NCBI RefSeq assembly: GCF_022370755.2
Contig: NZ_CP092364.2
Coordinates: forward strand, 682,001 to 746,000
Length of the DNA: 64,000 bases
Reading direction: 5' to 3'
Source: Mycolicibacterium goodii
GTDB taxonomy: Bacteria; Actinomycetota; Actinomycetes; Mycobacteriales; Mycobacteriaceae
In this document: positions 10,495-20,876 of the stretch, one piece after another
Numbering within the stretch: position 1 is the stretch's first letter
Layout: the number at the start of each line of letters is the position of its first letter
The notes under the pieces: model-generated
Told to the model about the DNA's origin: nothing
Seen by the model: only the letters and a program-made list of their open reading frames with translations
Databases searched by the model: none
Translations under genes and position numbers: made by a program

Positions 10495-11265
10495 TCAGAA
10501 GACGGCGAACCACATCGCGATGTAGTGGCAGATCGCCGCGACGGCCGTGCACGCGTGGAAGAACTCGTGATGGCCGAAGGTCGTGGGCCACGGGTTGGGC
10601 CATTTGAGTGCGTAGAGCACGCCGCCGATGCTGTAGAGCGCACCGCCGACGATCAGCAACACCACGGCCGCGACACCGGCGCCGTCCATGATCGGTCCGA
10701 TGAACCACGCCGCGACCCAGCCCAGCAGGATGTAGAGCGGTACGCCGAGCCAGCGGGGTGCCGACGGCCAGAACATCTTGAGGAGCACGCCCGCGATCGC
10801 GCCGCCCCACACGATCCAGAACAGCACCATGCCCTTGGACTCTGGCAGTGCCAGCAGGGCGAACGGTGTGTAGCTGCCCGCGATGAACAGGAAGATCATC
10901 GAGTGGTCGAGCCGCTTCATCCATTTGCGGGCGGTCACCGACGTCCAGTTCACCCGGTGATACACGCCACTGACCGTGAACATCGCCACGATCGTGAACG
11001 TGTAGAGCAGGGTGGCGAGCCCGGCGCGCGTCGACTCCACCGACCACGACACCGACACCAGCGCGGCGCCCGCGATGAACGCCACGATGGCCGAATAGAC
11101 GTGGATCCAGCCGCGCGCGCGTGGTTTCCCGAAGAAATTCGCGACACCGCCCGCGACGGCCTCGGGCAGATCCTCGGCTTGGCGACCGGGCCCGGAGACA
11201 CCGACGGCCGCTGATCGGTAGGGCACTGTCCGGCGATCGTGGGACCCGTCGATCGGCGCGGTCAT
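10495..11265 (-). CDS. Hemolysin III / TrhA (PAQR) family membrane protein
   Basis: A 256-residue protein with about seven membrane helices. PAQR zinc-site features are visible: YHRVNW and a [16 protein letters not shown] run in the middle, and [19 protein letters not shown] near the C-terminus with spaced histidines. Bacterial members are named hemolysin III but are now thought to be metal-dependent hydrolase-like or membrane-homeostasis proteins. It corresponds to Rv1085c and diverges from the prenyl synthase gene. True hemolytic activity should not be assumed. Confidence 0.88.
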   Translation of the reverse strand: MTAPIDGSHDRRTVPYRSAAVGVSGPGRQAEDLPEAVAGGVANFFGKPRARGWIHVYSAIVAFIAGAALVSVSWSVESTRAGLATLLYTFTIVAMFTVSGVYHRVNWTSVTARKWMKRLDHSMIFLFIAGSYTPFALLALPESKGMVLFWIVWGGAIAGVLLKMFWPSAPRWLGVPLYILLGWVAAWFIGPIMDGAGVAAVVLLIVGGALYSIGGVLYALKWPNPWPTTFGHHEFFHACTAVAAICHYIAMWFAVF

Positions 11266-11322
11266 GTCACCTCCACTAACAGCAATGGGTCATTCCCGCA
11301 GTTAACAGTAGTCTGGATTCTC

Positions 11323-12114
11323 GTGGACATCATTCCCCCGCGCCTCAAGGAACCGGCCTACCGGATCTACGAGATGCGGTTGCGTCACGAGTTGACGCGG
11401 TCCAAAGCCCAACTGCCACGGCACATCGCGGTTCTGTGTGACGGAAATCGCCGCTGGGCACGTGACGCAGGTTACGACGACGTCAGCATCGGCTATCGCA
11501 GGGGTGCCGCCAAGATCGCCGAGATGCTGCGCTGGTGCCAGGCCGCGGGTATCGAGATGGCGACCGTCTATCTGCTGTCCACCGAGAACCTCCAGCGCGA
11601 CCCCGAGGAACTCACGGAGCTGATCGAGATCATCACCGATGTGGTCGAGGAGATCTGTGCGCCGCACAACAAGTGGAGTGTGCGCACGGTCGGCGATCTG
11701 GAGTTGCTGGGTGACGAGCCGGCCCGTCGGCTGCGCGAGGCGGTCGAGAGCACCACTTCCAACCACGCCAACTTCCACGTCAACGTCGCTGTCGCGTACG
11801 GCGGGCGGCGCGAGATCGTCGACGCCGTCCGGTCGCTGTTGTCGAAGGAACTCGCCAACGGTGCGACCGCCGAGCAGCTCATCGAAGCGGTCACGGTCGA
11901 CGGCATCTCCGAGAATCTCTACACGTCGGGTCAGCCCGACCCCGATCTGGTGATCCGGACCTCGGGGGAGCAGCGGCTCAGCGGATTCCTCCTGTGGCAG
12001 AGCGCCTATTCGGAAATGTGGTTCACCGAGGCGTATTGGCCCGCGTTCCGCCGGGTCGATTTCCTGCGTGCGCTGCGCGACTACACCGCAAGGCACCGCC
12101 GCTTCGGCAAGTAG
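11323..12114 (+). CDS. Short-chain cis-prenyl diphosphate synthase (Z,E-FPP synthase)
   Basis: The 263-residue product belongs to the UppS/cis-prenyltransferase family: HIAVLCDGNRRWAR at the active site, YLLSTENLQRD, and the C-terminal RTSGEQRLSGFLLWQSAYSE followed by FTEAYWP. It closely resembles Rv1086, which makes omega,E,Z-farnesyl diphosphate, the short primer later extended to decaprenyl phosphate for cell-wall synthesis. The GTG at 11323 gives the Rv1086-like start (VDIIPPRLKEP). TAGTCT at 11309-11314 ends 8 bases upstream, so the mRNA probably has almost no leader. Confidence 0.9.
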   Translation: MDIIPPRLKEPAYRIYEMRLRHELTRSKAQLPRHIAVLCDGNRRWARDAGYDDVSIGYRRGAAKIAEMLRWCQAAGIEMATVYLLSTENLQRDPEELTELIEIITDVVEEICAPHNKWSVRTVGDLELLGDEPARRLREAVESTTSNHANFHVNVAVAYGGRREIVDAVRSLLSKELANGATAEQLIEAVTVDGISENLYTSGQPDPDLVIRTSGEQRLSGFLLWQSAYSEMWFTEAYWPAFRRVDFLRALRDYTARHRRFGK

Positions 12115-12133
12115 CGCGTGTCAGACTGGGGCC

Positions 12134-13507
12134 ATGGCTGCGCTGTCGGCGGTGGTCTTCACGCTCAGCTGGTGGCTGGGGCTCTACCTGGTCGCCCGTG
12201 ACCCACGCAAACCCGTGCTGGTGTTCGCGGCCGTCGGCCTGACGAGTTTCGCGGTGGTCGTCGCGCTGGACGCGGTGCGCGTGGTCACCGGTTCGGACCT
12301 GCTCGGCCGCGTCGAGATCTATCTGGTCGCGGTGCCCGCGATCGCCTGGTTCGCCGTGCTGGTGGAGTTGTCGCGGCCGGCCGAGGGCTTCCGGTCGCGC
12401 GCCACCGCGTTCGCCGCGATCCTTGTCGTCGCGGTGCTCGCCTTCGCGGCCGCCGCGGTCGCCGGCAGCGTCGACGGTCCGCTGCGCCTGGGTCACTGGC
12501 TGATGTTCGCGGTGATCTCGGTGTCATCGCTTGGCGCCATGGTCAAGGCCGTCGTGAGCGGCGCGAAACCGGGTTCGGTGGTCGGCTTCCTGATCGTGGC
12601 GACGCTGTTCTTCGCGCTCGGCAACGCGATCCTCATCATCCCGCTCGATCTGGTGCCGAGCTGGTTGGCGTTGGCGTCCACCGGTTTTGACGTCGCCCTG
12701 CTCGGCGTCGCCGTCGCGATCTGGGATGCGTTCGACGAGGGTCAGGCGCTGCGCGCCGACATGCGGCGATCGGCGATCGGCACCGTGGTGATCGCGGTTC
12801 CGTTCGGCGCGCAGGCCCTGATCGGTCTTGCGGTCCTGGACTCCGGTGACGGCCACGTCGCGATGACGGTGCTGCTGTTCACCAGCCTGGCGGTCGCGGT
12901 GGCCGTCGAGGTGCTCGCCGATCCGCTGGCCGGGATCTTCGACCGCCTGGCGTTCTTCGGCTCACCGGGCCTGCGCGCCGACCGCGAGGCGCTGCGTCAG
13001 ACCGAGGCCGCGCTGCCGCTGCGCTCGGGCGGTCCGCTCGATGACCTCGACGACGAGACGTTCGCCCGGCTGACGCGTCGCGCGCTGGGTCACTACGGTG
13101 ACCTGTCGAAGCTCGTCGCGAGCCCGTTGACCGCGCTGCCCGAGATCGACGCACGGCTCGCCGCGCGGGGCGCACCGGACCAACCGCTCGAACGCGCCAA
13201 CGAACTCAAGGCGTTGCTGGCCGAACGCATCGCGGCGCTCAAGCCGCGCGACGGCGGAAACTTCGGCACCACCGAGGAGTGGCGCCACTACAACTCGCTG
13301 TACTTCCCCTACGTCGTCGGCGTGCGCGCCTACGCGCAGAACGCGACCGCGGCCGGTCTCGACCCGGTGGCCCGGCAGGCCTGGCAATGGTTCGTCACCG
13401 AGGTGCCGCAGCGCTCGCTGCACAACTGGCAGAACGCCGCCGCCCGGGTCATCGCGGCGGATCTGCGGGGGCATGTCGCGCCCGCGGTCGGCTCGTCCGG
13501 CCGCTGA
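12134..13507 (+). CDS. Multi-pass membrane protein of unknown function
   Basis: A 457-residue protein whose first 280 or so residues form about eight hydrophobic helices, followed by a soluble C-terminal region with Asp/Glu/Arg-rich helices and a conserved-looking tail (EWRHYNSLYFPYVVGVRAYAQN). The membrane half loosely recalls the N-terminal helices of sensor proteins, but no kinase, cyclase or GGDEF signature follows. I do not recognise the family. It begins 19 bases after the prenyl synthase gene, so co-transcription is possible. Confidence 0.65.
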   Translation: MAALSAVVFTLSWWLGLYLVARDPRKPVLVFAAVGLTSFAVVVALDAVRVVTGSDLLGRVEIYLVAVPAIAWFAVLVELSRPAEGFRSRATAFAAILVVAVLAFAAAAVAGSVDGPLRLGHWLMFAVISVSSLGAMVKAVVSGAKPGSVVGFLIVATLFFALGNAILIIPLDLVPSWLALASTGFDVALLGVAVAIWDAFDEGQALRADMRRSAIGTVVIAVPFGAQALIGLAVLDSGDGHVAMTVLLFTSLAVAVAVEVLADPLAGIFDRLAFFGSPGLRADREALRQTEAALPLRSGGPLDDLDDETFARLTRRALGHYGDLSKLVASPLTALPEIDARLAARGAPDQPLERANELKALLAERIAALKPRDGGNFGTTEEWRHYNSLYFPYVVGVRAYAQNATAAGLDPVARQAWQWFVTEVPQRSLHNWQNAAARVIAADLRGHVAPAVGSSGR

Positions 13508-13657
13508 GTACCGCCGACGACAAAGACGCCGTCGACCCCATCGACCTGCGCTTGGCAGTAATTGGCAGCGTCCGGTGTCGATCTGGCAGTGGCTCGTGAG
13601 CAGTGTCGGAGGTGTTCCACACACGCCTCCGAACGCCTCACCGACGAGGAGCCACAC

Positions 13658-14065
13658 ATGACCGCCATCACCACCCGGCCACTGTCCGATTCCACCGATT
13701 CCCTGTTGCGGTTCGCACTGCGGGCCGACGCCACCGTGTGCGCCGGCGCGGGGTTGCTCACCGCGATGCTCGCCGACTCGCTGGCCCGCGTCGCCGGGCT
13801 GTCGGCGACCGCCGGCTGGGTGATCGGCGCGGCGCTCGTGGGCTACGGGGCGTTGCTGTACGTGCTCGCCGCGCTGCCCGCCATCCGCAAGGTCGGTGTC
13901 GCCGTGGCAGGGGGCAACGCGGCGTTCGCCGTCGCGTCCGTCACGGCCGTGCTCGCCGGCTGGCTGCCGCTGACCGGCGCGGGAATCGAACTGCTGCTCG
14001 GCTTCGTCGGCGTGACCGCAGCGCTGGCGTGGCTGCAATACCGCGGGGTGCGCCGCCTGGCGTGA
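13658..14065 (+). CDS. Four-helix small membrane protein, tandem paralogue 1
   Basis: A 135-residue protein starting MTAITTRPLSDSTDSLLRFALRADA, with four hydrophobic segments and a short basic tail QYRGVRRLA. It is a close paralogue of the next gene: same length, same MTAITT opening, same D-SLLR-A-R-DA pattern and matching end. No enzymatic motif is seen. The pair precedes a flavin monooxygenase. Function unknown; a small integral membrane protein of stress or redox type is possible. Confidence 0.75.
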   Translation: MTAITTRPLSDSTDSLLRFALRADATVCAGAGLLTAMLADSLARVAGLSATAGWVIGAALVGYGALLYVLAALPAIRKVGVAVAGGNAAFAVASVTAVLAGWLPLTGAGIELLLGFVGVTAALAWLQYRGVRRLA

Positions 14066-14185
14066 CTCCCTCCTCACCTGGTGCGGGGTTCGTCTGCCGA
14101 TAGAGGTTGCGGCCGACGGCCCCGCACCGGGCCACCGAGACATCAGAGAACAAACACCAGGAAACACCCAGAAGAGGAGAAACAC

Positions 14186-14593
14186 ATGACCGCCATCACC
14201 ACCACCGCACGCTCCGCCAAGACCTCCGACTCACTGCTGCGGCTGGCCATGCGGGTCGACGCGGTGCTCGTCGGCATCACCGGCATCGTGCTGCTCGCCG
14301 CGGCCGGCTGGTTCGCGGAGTTGACCGGCCTGCCGGTCGCCGTCGAATACGGCGTCGGCATCTTCTCGGTCGCCTACGGCATCGCGGTGCTCGTCCTCGC
14401 CGCCATCGAGCGGGTGCGGCCCGCGGGGATCGGCACCGTGATCGCCAATGCGCTGTGCACCGTGCTCGCCGTGGTCGCGGTCGTGACGATGTCGCTGACC
14501 GCGGCAGGCGTCGTGCTCGTGATCGGCATGGGGCTGTACACCGCGGTGATGGCCGAATGGCAGTTCGTCGGCGTGCGCCGCATCCCGGCCTGA
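14186..14593 (+). CDS. Four-helix small membrane protein, tandem paralogue 2
   Basis: A 135-residue protein starting MTAITTTARSAKTSDSLLRLAMRVDA with four hydrophobic segments and the tail WQFVGVRRIPA. AGAAGAGGAGA lies just upstream of the ATG. It duplicates the previous gene in length and layout; the 120-base spacer also begins and ends similarly, consistent with a gene-plus-leader duplication. About 98 bases separate it from the flavin monooxygenase gene. Unknown function. Confidence 0.75.
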   Translation: MTAITTTARSAKTSDSLLRLAMRVDAVLVGITGIVLLAAAGWFAELTGLPVAVEYGVGIFSVAYGIAVLVLAAIERVRPAGIGTVIANALCTVLAVVAVVTMSLTAAGVVLVIGMGLYTAVMAEWQFVGVRRIPA

Positions 14594-14691
14594 CGAACCG
14601 AAAATGGGGTAGCCGACTACGCGAGGCGTGCCGGCCCGACGGACCCACACTGAAACGACAACCGGGTCCGAGACGGTCCAAGGAGGTCGCC

Positions 14692-16191
14692 GTGTCCACT
14701 TCAGCCGAAACCACACCGGAAGTGGACACGTGCGACCTCTGCATCGTCGGTGCCGGCATCACCGGTCTCAACGCGCTGTTCGTCGCGAGCCGCTACCTGG
14801 GCCGCGATCAGAAGGTGATCCTCGTCGATCGCCGCAGCCGGGTGGGCGGGATGTGGGTGGACACGTATCCGTATGTGCGGCTGCACCAACCACATCCGAT
14901 GTTCACCGCCGGCAACATCGAGTGGACGCTGGGGCGCGAGCCGTCCTACCTCGCCGCCAAGGAGGAAGTGCTCGGTCACTTCGAGCACTGCCTGGCCGAG
15001 ATCAAAAAGCGCGTGACGGTCGACGAACGCTACGGTCACACGCTCCTGTCCGACAATGAATCGGGTGACAACGTCACGGTCACCTGCCGTGGCCCCGACG
15101 GCGAGCAACGCGTCATCGTGGCGAAGCGGCTCGTCAAAGCCTTTGGTGCCCAGGTGAACCCGAACCAACCGCTGGAGCTCTCCAGTACGCGGATCCGTTC
15201 GGTGTCACCCGATTACTGTGACGTGCGCAGCGGGGACATTCGCGACAGCGACACCCCGGTGTGGGTGATCGGCGGCGGCAAGACCGGCATGGACACCGCG
15301 CTCGCGCTGATCACCGCCTATCCGGGGCGCGAGGTCAATCTCGTGGCCGGGTCCGGCACGTTCTTCACCGCACGGGAGAAGTTCTTCCCGTCCGGTTCGA
15401 AGCGGTGGTGGGGCGGGTGCCAGCTGAGCAACCTCGCCCTCGACATGACGAGGCGGTTCGACGGAACCAACGAGAAGCCCCTCGCCGAGTGGTATCGCAA
15501 CAATTACGGCGTCTGGCTGACACCCGAGGCCGGGAATTTCCTGTTCGGCGTGCTGTCCGAAACCGAGAACCGCACCATCGCGGCGGGTCTCAACGACGTC
15601 ATCATGGATCACCTGGTCGATGCCGTCGACCGCGACGGAGCCAGCGAGCTGGTGTTCCGCAGCGGCGCGACGAAACCCGTCCAGCCGGGAAGCTGGATCG
15701 TCAACTGCACGGGCTACCTCACCAACGGCAACCACCCGTACGAGCCGTACGTGTCCGGCGGCGGCTCGACGGTGTCGCTCCAAGGCCGTTCATTCACACT
15801 GCATCTGACCTCGTACGCGGGCTACTTCCTCACGCATCTGATGTTCCTCGACAAGATTCGCACGGTGCCGCTGTACGAACTCGACTTCGAAGAGATGTGC
15901 CGGGTGGCCAAGCCCGCAGTGCCGTTCGCGTTGTTCAGCCTCGCGCAGTACAACCTGAGCCTGATCACCGACGCCGTGCCGGGCTCGGTGTTCAAGGAGT
16001 GCGGTCTCGACTTCAACCGCTGGTATCCGTGGCCGCGGCGCATGATCGGCACCGCGCAGTTCTTGGCCACGCACCGTCGTGAGCGCGAACACCTGCGCCG
16101 GACCCTCGACACGCTCCACGACCGGTTCGGTGTGCGCTGCGGGCCGCTGATCGAAGGCGGGGCTAGAGCTTCCGCAGCCGCAGCCGGTTGA
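14692..16191 (+). CDS. Flavin-dependent monooxygenase (FMO/BVMO-like)
   Basis: The 499-residue protein has an N-terminal FAD-binding motif in [19 protein letters not shown], the [10 protein letters not shown] stretch of FMO-type enzymes, and a second nucleotide motif [17 protein letters not shown] for NADPH. The start is the GTG at 14692, since AAGGAGGT lies at 14680-14687. A complete BVMO fingerprint is not obvious, so N-oxidation, hydroxylation or Baeyer-Villiger chemistry are all possible. The final 29 bases overlap the convergent coaA gene. Confidence 0.8.
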   Translation: MSTSAETTPEVDTCDLCIVGAGITGLNALFVASRYLGRDQKVILVDRRSRVGGMWVDTYPYVRLHQPHPMFTAGNIEWTLGREPSYLAAKEEVLGHFEHCLAEIKKRVTVDERYGHTLLSDNESGDNVTVTCRGPDGEQRVIVAKRLVKAFGAQVNPNQPLELSSTRIRSVSPDYCDVRSGDIRDSDTPVWVIGGGKTGMDTALALITAYPGREVNLVAGSGTFFTAREKFFPSGSKRWWGGCQLSNLALDMTRRFDGTNEKPLAEWYRNNYGVWLTPEAGNFLFGVLSETENRTIAAGLNDVIMDHLVDAVDRDGASELVFRSGATKPVQPGSWIVNCTGYLTNGNHPYEPYVSGGGSTVSLQGRSFTLHLTSYAGYFLTHLMFLDKIRTVPLYELDFEEMCRVAKPAVPFALFSLAQYNLSLITDAVPGSVFKECGLDFNRWYPWPRRMIGTAQFLATHRREREHLRRTLDTLHDRFGVRCGPLIEGGARASAAAAG

Positions 16192-17101
16192 TCGAGTGGT
16201 CGGCGTCCTTGCGCAGCACGAGTGTCGCGCGCGGGCGGGTCGGCAGGATGTTCTCGATCAGGTTGGGCCGGTTGATCGAATGCCAGATGTCGCGCGCGGC
16301 GAACACGGCCTGCTCGTCGGTCAGCGTGGAGTAGCTGTGGAAATGCGATGCCGGGTCGGCGAACGCCGTCGACCGCATCGTGAGGAACCGCGAGATGTAC
16401 CACTGCTCGATGTCCTCGATGCGCGCGTCGACATAAACCGAGAAGTCGAACAGGTCCGACACCATGAGGGCCGGTCCGGTCTGCAGGACGTTGAGCCCTT
16501 CGAGGATCAGGATGTCGGGTTGCCGGACGATCTGGTACTCGCCGGGCACGATGTCGTAGAGCAGGTGTGAGTACACGGGGGCGGCGGCCTCGTCGGCACC
16601 GGACTTCACCGCGGTGACGAAGCGCATCAGCGCCCTGCGGTCGTAGCTCTCGGGAAAGCCCTTGCGGTGCATGAGGTTGCGCCGCGCCAGTTCGGCGTTG
16701 GGGTAGAGGAACCCGTCGGTGGTGACCAGATCGACCCGCGGGTGATGTTCCCAGCGTGCCAAAAGGGCCTGCAGCACACGCGCGGTGGTCGACTTGCCGA
16801 CGGCGACGCTGCCCGCGACGCCGATGATGAACGGCACCGGGCGGTCCTGGTTCTGCTGGGGCTCGCCGAGGAACTCCGCGGTGGTGGCGAACAAGCGCTG
16901 CCTGGCCGCCACCTGCAGGTGGATCAATCGGGCGAGCGGCAGGTAGACCTCCTCGACCTCGAGGAGGTCGAGTTTCTCCCCCATACCGCGCAGGCGCACC
17001 AGTTCGTCTTCGGAGAGCTTGAGCGGTGTCGACATGCGCAGAGAACGCCATTGACTTCGGTCGAACTCCACGTAGGGGCTCGGCTCGCTGGGCCGCGGCA
17101 T
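16163..17101 (-). CDS. coaA: Type I pantothenate kinase
   Basis: A 312-residue kinase of the prokaryotic type I PanK family. It has the P-loop [17 protein letters not shown], the segment [29 protein letters not shown], and ILEGLNVLQ. It phosphorylates pantothenate in the first committed step of coenzyme A synthesis and is usually feedback-inhibited by CoA. Starting at the ATG at 17101 gives the normal length; the open frame continues upstream only as an artefact across the neighbouring gene. Matches Rv1092c by sequence and place before glyA. Confidence 0.95.
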   Translation of the reverse strand: MPRPSEPSPYVEFDRSQWRSLRMSTPLKLSEDELVRLRGMGEKLDLLEVEEVYLPLARLIHLQVAARQRLFATTAEFLGEPQQNQDRPVPFIIGVAGSVAVGKSTTARVLQALLARWEHHPRVDLVTTDGFLYPNAELARRNLMHRKGFPESYDRRALMRFVTAVKSGADEAAAPVYSHLLYDIVPGEYQIVRQPDILILEGLNVLQTGPALMVSDLFDFSVYVDARIEDIEQWYISRFLTMRSTAFADPASHFHSYSTLTDEQAVFAARDIWHSINRPNLIENILPTRPRATLVLRKDADHSINRLRLRKL

Positions 17102-17118
17102 TCGGTCAGTCTTGCATT

Positions 17119-17124
17119 TACGGT
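17119..17124 (+). promoter_or_regulatory. -10 hexamer of a leaderless promoter (DUF885 gene)
   Basis: TACGGT ends exactly 7 bases before the ATG at 17132, in the 30-base gap between the divergent coaA and DUF885 genes. The arrangement supports both this start and a leaderless transcript. Confidence 0.6.
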
Positions 17125-17131
17125 TGAGGGC

Positions 17132-18409
17132 ATGGGTAACGGGATGGGAATTTCCACGGGCACGGGCACGGGCACGGGCAGCGACGCGGGGGCAGGCGCA
17201 GGTTCCGACGCGGCCGCGCTGATCCGCGAGTATCTGCTGCTCGGCCTGCGCTTCGACCGGATAGAAGAGGGCTACGTCGACTCTTTCACCGGCGACCCGG
17301 AACTGCGGCGTGTCATCGAGAACGAACCCGCACCCGACCCGGCCGACCTGGCCCGCCAGGCCGACCGGCTGCTCACCCGGATCCCCGACGACCTCGAACC
17401 CGACCGCGCGGCGTACATCGCGTCGCACCTGCGCGCACTGAACTTCGCGGGCCGCAAGTTCGCGGGGGAGGACGTGGGATTCGTCGACGAGGTCGAGGCG
17501 TACTTCGACGTGCGGATCACCAAAGGCGACCCCGAGCGCTACCGCGAGGCCCATGCGCGCCTCGACGAGGCGCTGGGCGGCGCCGGACCGCTGGCCGACC
17601 GGATCCAGGCGCACCGCAGTGCCGAGGAGATCCCGCCGGAGCGGCTCGAGGAGTGCATTCACGCGTTCTCCTCGGCCCTGCGCGATCGCGTGCGCGCCGA
17701 GTACCCGCTGCCCGAGGCCGAGTTGATCACCTATGAGGTGGTCACCGACAAGCCGTGGTCGGGCTTCAACTATTACCTCGGCGGCTACAAGTCGACCGTC
17801 GCGGTCAACGCCGACCTCAAGCAGCAGATGGCGAACCTGCCGCGGCTGGTCGCACACGAGTCCTACCCGGGCCACCACACCGAGCACTGCCGCAAGGAAT
17901 TGGGACTGGTGGAGGGCAGAAATCAACTCGAACAGACGATCTTCCTGGTCAACACGCCGCAATGTCTGATGGCCGAGGGCCTGGCCGACCTCGCGCTGTA
18001 CGCGGCGATCGGGCCCGGCTGGGGTGCCTGGGCCCAGGAGATCTACGCCGACCTGGGGCTGCGGTTCGACGGGGAACGCGCCGAGAAGATCTCGGAGGCG
18101 ATGGCCGGGCTGGCCGACGTGCGCCAGGACGCCGCGATCATGCTGCACGACGAGCACCGCGACGTCGACGACGTCGTCGCGTACCTGCGGCGCTGGCTGC
18201 TGGTCAACGACGAGCGGGCCCGCCAGATGCTGCGGTTCCTGTCGTCACCGCTGTGGCGGGCCTACACGAGCACCTACATCGAGGGCTACCGGCTGCTCAA
18301 GGACTGGCTCGACGCCCGGCCGTCGGACGTGGGCCTCACCGAGCGGTTCGGCCGGTTGCTCGACGAGCCGCTGATTCCGTCCACGTTGCGGGCCGAGCTC
18401 GCGGCCTGA
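17132..18409 (+). CDS. DUF885 family putative metallo-hydrolase
   Basis: This 425-residue protein contains [12 protein letters not shown] (about residue 247), the DUF885 version of a metal-binding HExxH-like motif, and a downstream EGLADLALY helix that may supply a further ligand. DUF885 proteins are thought to be zinc peptidases or hydrolases, but substrates are mostly unknown. The N-terminus is low-complexity: [20 protein letters not shown], encoded by four copies of CACGGG. An alternative ATG four codons in gives a slightly shorter form, but the first ATG has the well-placed -10. Confidence 0.8.
   Translation: MGNGMGISTGTGTGTGSDAGAGAGSDAAALIREYLLLGLRFDRIEEGYVDSFTGDPELRRVIENEPAPDPADLARQADRLLTRIPDDLEPDRAAYIASHLRALNFAGRKFAGEDVGFVDEVEAYFDVRITKGDPERYREAHARLDEALGGAGPLADRIQAHRSAEEIPPERLEECIHAFSSALRDRVRAEYPLPEAELITYEVVTDKPWSGFNYYLGGYKSTVAVNADLKQQMANLPRLVAHESYPGHHTEHCRKELGLVEGRNQLEQTIFLVNTPQCLMAEGLADLALYAAIGPGWGAWAQEIYADLGLRFDGERAEKISEAMAGLADVRQDAAIMLHDEHRDVDDVVAYLRRWLLVNDERARQMLRFLSSPLWRAYTSTYIEGYRLLKDWLDARPSDVGLTERFGRLLDEPLIPSTLRAELAA
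17155..17178 (+). repeat. Hexanucleotide repeat (CACGGG)x4 inside the DUF885 gene
   Basis: Four uninterrupted copies of CACGGG (Thr-Gly pairs) lie about eight codons after the start. Slippage by whole units would change protein length by two residues each and stay in frame. Confidence 0.8.
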
Positions 18410-18491
18410 ACCTCGCCGCAGCGGTGCTCAAAAGCCTCGTGGTAGAAGCCTGGAGGCAGAAGCGGGGAAACCCGGAGATAGGCTTGTGCCC

Positions 18492-19964
18492 ATGGCTGCA
18501 GACCCGTCGTCCAACTCCTCTTCGGTGCCCGCCGCGAACGGCGCCGATTACGCCGATACGGCCAGCGCCGCCTACCAGGCCGCGCTGCAGGTCATCGAAT
18601 CCGTGGAGCCCCGGGTCGCGGCGGCCACCCGCAAAGAACTTGCCGACCAACGCGATTCGCTGAAACTGATCGCGAGTGAGAACTACGCGTCCCCGGCGGT
18701 GCTGTTGACCATGGGCACGTGGTTCTCGGACAAGTACGCCGAGGGCACGATCGGGCACCGGTTCTACGCGGGCTGCCAGAACGTCGACACCGTCGAGAGC
18801 GTCGCCGCCGAGCACGCCCGTGAACTGTTCGGCGCGCCATACGCCTACGTGCAGCCGCACTCGGGCATCGACGCCAACCTGGTCGCCTTCTGGGCGATCC
18901 TGGCCACGCGCGTCGAGGCACCCGAGCTCGCCGACTTCGGTGCCAAGCACATCAACGACCTGTCCGAGGCAGACTGGGAGACGCTGCGCAACAAGCTCGG
19001 CAACCAGCGCCTGCTGGGGATGTCGCTGGACGCCGGCGGGCACCTCACCCACGGCTTCCGTCCCAACATCTCCGGCAAGATGTTCCACCAGCGCAGCTAC
19101 GGCACCAACCCCGAGACCGGGTTCCTCGACTACGACGCCGTCGCCGAGGCCGCGCGCGAGTTCAAGCCGCTGGTGCTGGTCGCGGGCTACTCGGCCTATC
19201 CGCGCCGCGTGAACTTCGCCAAGATGCGCGAGATCGCCGACGAGGTCGGCGCGACGCTGATGGTCGACATGGCGCACTTCGCGGGCCTGGTGGCAGGCAA
19301 GGTCTTCACCGGTGACGAGGATCCGGTGCCGCACGCCCACGTCACCACCACGACCACGCACAAGTCGCTGCGCGGCCCGCGCGGCGGCATGGTGCTCGCG
19401 ACCGAGGAGTACGCACCCGCGGTCGACAAGGGATGCCCGATGGTGCTCGGCGGGCCGCTGAGTCACGTCATGGCCGCCAAGGCCGTCGCACTCGCCGAGG
19501 CGCGTCAGCCCGCGTTCCAGAAGTACGCGCAGGCCGTCGCCGACAACGCGCAGGCCCTCGCCGACGGCTTCGTCAAACGCGACGCCGGCCTGGTGACCGG
19601 CGGCACCGACAACCACATCGTGCTGCTCGACGTGACGTCGTTCGGCCTGACCGGCCGCCAGGCCGAGTCGGCGCTGCTCGACGCGGGCATCGTCACCAAC
19701 CGCAACTCGATTCCGGCCGACCCCAACGGCGCGTGGTACACGAGCGGCATCCGACTGGGCACGCCCGCGCTCACCAGCCGCGGATTCGGTGCCGACGACT
19801 TCGACCGCGTCGCCGAGTTGATCGTCGAGGTGCTCGCCAACACCTCACCCGACGGGACGTCGAAGGCCAAGTACAAGCTGGCCGACGGCACCGCCGAGCG
19901 CGTCCACGCGGCTTCGGCCGAGCTGCTCTCGGCCAACCCGCTGTACCCCGGCCTGACGCTCTGA
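18492..19964 (+). CDS. glyA: Serine hydroxymethyltransferase, long form
   Basis: At 490 residues this is about 60 longer than the usual bacterial enzyme. SHMT hallmarks are present: [32 protein letters not shown], the PLP lysine in [15 protein letters not shown], and the C-terminal [13 protein letters not shown]. Extra length comes from a roughly 30-residue N-terminal extension and an insert between [17 protein letters not shown] and [11 protein letters not shown]. It transfers the serine hydroxymethyl group to tetrahydrofolate, making glycine. It sits where M. tuberculosis has glyA1 but differs in form. An in-frame GTG two codons upstream is an alternative start. Confidence 0.92.
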   Translation: MAADPSSNSSSVPAANGADYADTASAAYQAALQVIESVEPRVAAATRKELADQRDSLKLIASENYASPAVLLTMGTWFSDKYAEGTIGHRFYAGCQNVDTVESVAAEHARELFGAPYAYVQPHSGIDANLVAFWAILATRVEAPELADFGAKHINDLSEADWETLRNKLGNQRLLGMSLDAGGHLTHGFRPNISGKMFHQRSYGTNPETGFLDYDAVAEAAREFKPLVLVAGYSAYPRRVNFAKMREIADEVGATLMVDMAHFAGLVAGKVFTGDEDPVPHAHVTTTTTHKSLRGPRGGMVLATEEYAPAVDKGCPMVLGGPLSHVMAAKAVALAEARQPAFQKYAQAVADNAQALADGFVKRDAGLVTGGTDNHIVLLDVTSFGLTGRQAESALLDAGIVTNRNSIPADPNGAWYTSGIRLGTPALTSRGFGADDFDRVAELIVEVLANTSPDGTSKAKYKLADGTAERVHAASAELLSANPLYPGLTL

Positions 19965-20026
19965 GCTGCGACCTCGGCGTCCGGGGACACGCCGGACCCG
20001 ATTTCGAGAAACGTGTGAACTCGGGT

Positions 20027-20032
20027 TACAGT
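20027..20032 (+). promoter_or_regulatory. -10 hexamer of a leaderless promoter (desA2)
   Basis: TACAGT ends exactly 7 bases before the ATG at 20040 and no ribosome binding site intervenes, so the desA2 message probably starts at the A of the ATG. Confidence 0.65.
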
Positions 20033-20039
20033 TACTTTC

Positions 20040-20867
20040 ATGGCACAGAAACCTGTCCCTAATGCGCTGACTCTCGAGCTCGAGCCCGTCGTGGCCGGCG
20101 AGATGCGTCGTCACCTCGACTCCGAGGACCTCTGGTACGCGCACGACTACGTGCCGTTCGACCAGGGCGAGAACTTCGCCTTCCTCGGCGGCACGGACTG
20201 GGATCCGTCGCAGGTGACGCTGCCCAAGCACATCACCGACGCCTTGGAGATCCTCCTGATCACCAAGGACAACCTCGCCGGCTACCACCGCGAGCTCGTC
20301 GAGCACTTCATCCTCGAAGAACAGTGGGGCCGCTTCCTCGGCCGCTGGACCGCCGAGGAGCACCTGCACGCCGTCGCGCTGCGCAACTACCTCGTGGTGA
20401 CCCGTGAGATCGACCCGGCCGCCAACGAGGACGTGCGCGTCGAGCACGTCATGAAGGGCTACCGCGCCGACCGCTTCAGCCAGATCGAGACGCTGGTGTT
20501 CATGGCGTTCTTCGAGCGCTCACACGCGGTGTTCTGCCGCAACCTGCAGGCGCAGATCACCGAGCCCGTCCTTGCGAGCCTGATCGGCCGCATCGCGGCC
20601 GACGAAGAGCGTCACGAGGAGTTCTTCTCCAACCTGGTCAGCTACCTCCTGGACAAGCACCGCGACGAGACCGTCGAGGCCATCGCGGCCCGCGCGGCGG
20701 GCATCGACGTGATCGGCACGGACATCACGCCGTACCAGGACAAGGTCGCCAACGTCGCCGAGGCGGGCATCTTCGACAAGGCCACGCTGCAGAAGGTGAT
20801 CTCCGACCGCATCACCGCGTGGGGCCTGGCCGACGAGGCCTCGCTCAAGGACTTCGTCCAGGCTTGA
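20040..20867 (+). CDS. desA2: Acyl-[ACP] desaturase DesA2
   Basis: The 275-residue protein belongs to the soluble acyl-ACP desaturase family with a carboxylate-bridged di-iron site. Ligand motifs visible are EEHLHA (about residue 105) and DEERHEEF (about 180), plus the extra HFILEEQWG segment. Size matches M. tuberculosis DesA2 (Rv1094), an essential protein linked to mycolic acid precursor synthesis, though typical activity is hard to show for it. The start is supported by a leaderless promoter. phoAT-phoH2 follow on the same strand after an intergenic region with repeats. Confidence 0.92.
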   Translation: MAQKPVPNALTLELEPVVAGEMRRHLDSEDLWYAHDYVPFDQGENFAFLGGTDWDPSQVTLPKHITDALEILLITKDNLAGYHRELVEHFILEEQWGRFLGRWTAEEHLHAVALRNYLVVTREIDPAANEDVRVEHVMKGYRADRFSQIETLVFMAFFERSHAVFCRNLQAQITEPVLASLIGRIAADEERHEEFFSNLVSYLLDKHRDETVEAIAARAAGIDVIGTDITPYQDKVANVAEAGIFDKATLQKVISDRITAWGLADEASLKDFVQA

Positions 20868-20876
20868 TCGCCTGGC

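Noticed and set aside
17102..18157. N-terminal extension of coaA by about 350 codons
   Set aside because: It would run antisense through the DUF885 gene. The enzyme is full length from the ATG at 17101.
18410..18491. Glycine riboswitch in the glyA leader
   Set aside because: Small GC stems are present, but the conserved glycine aptamer motifs are not seen.
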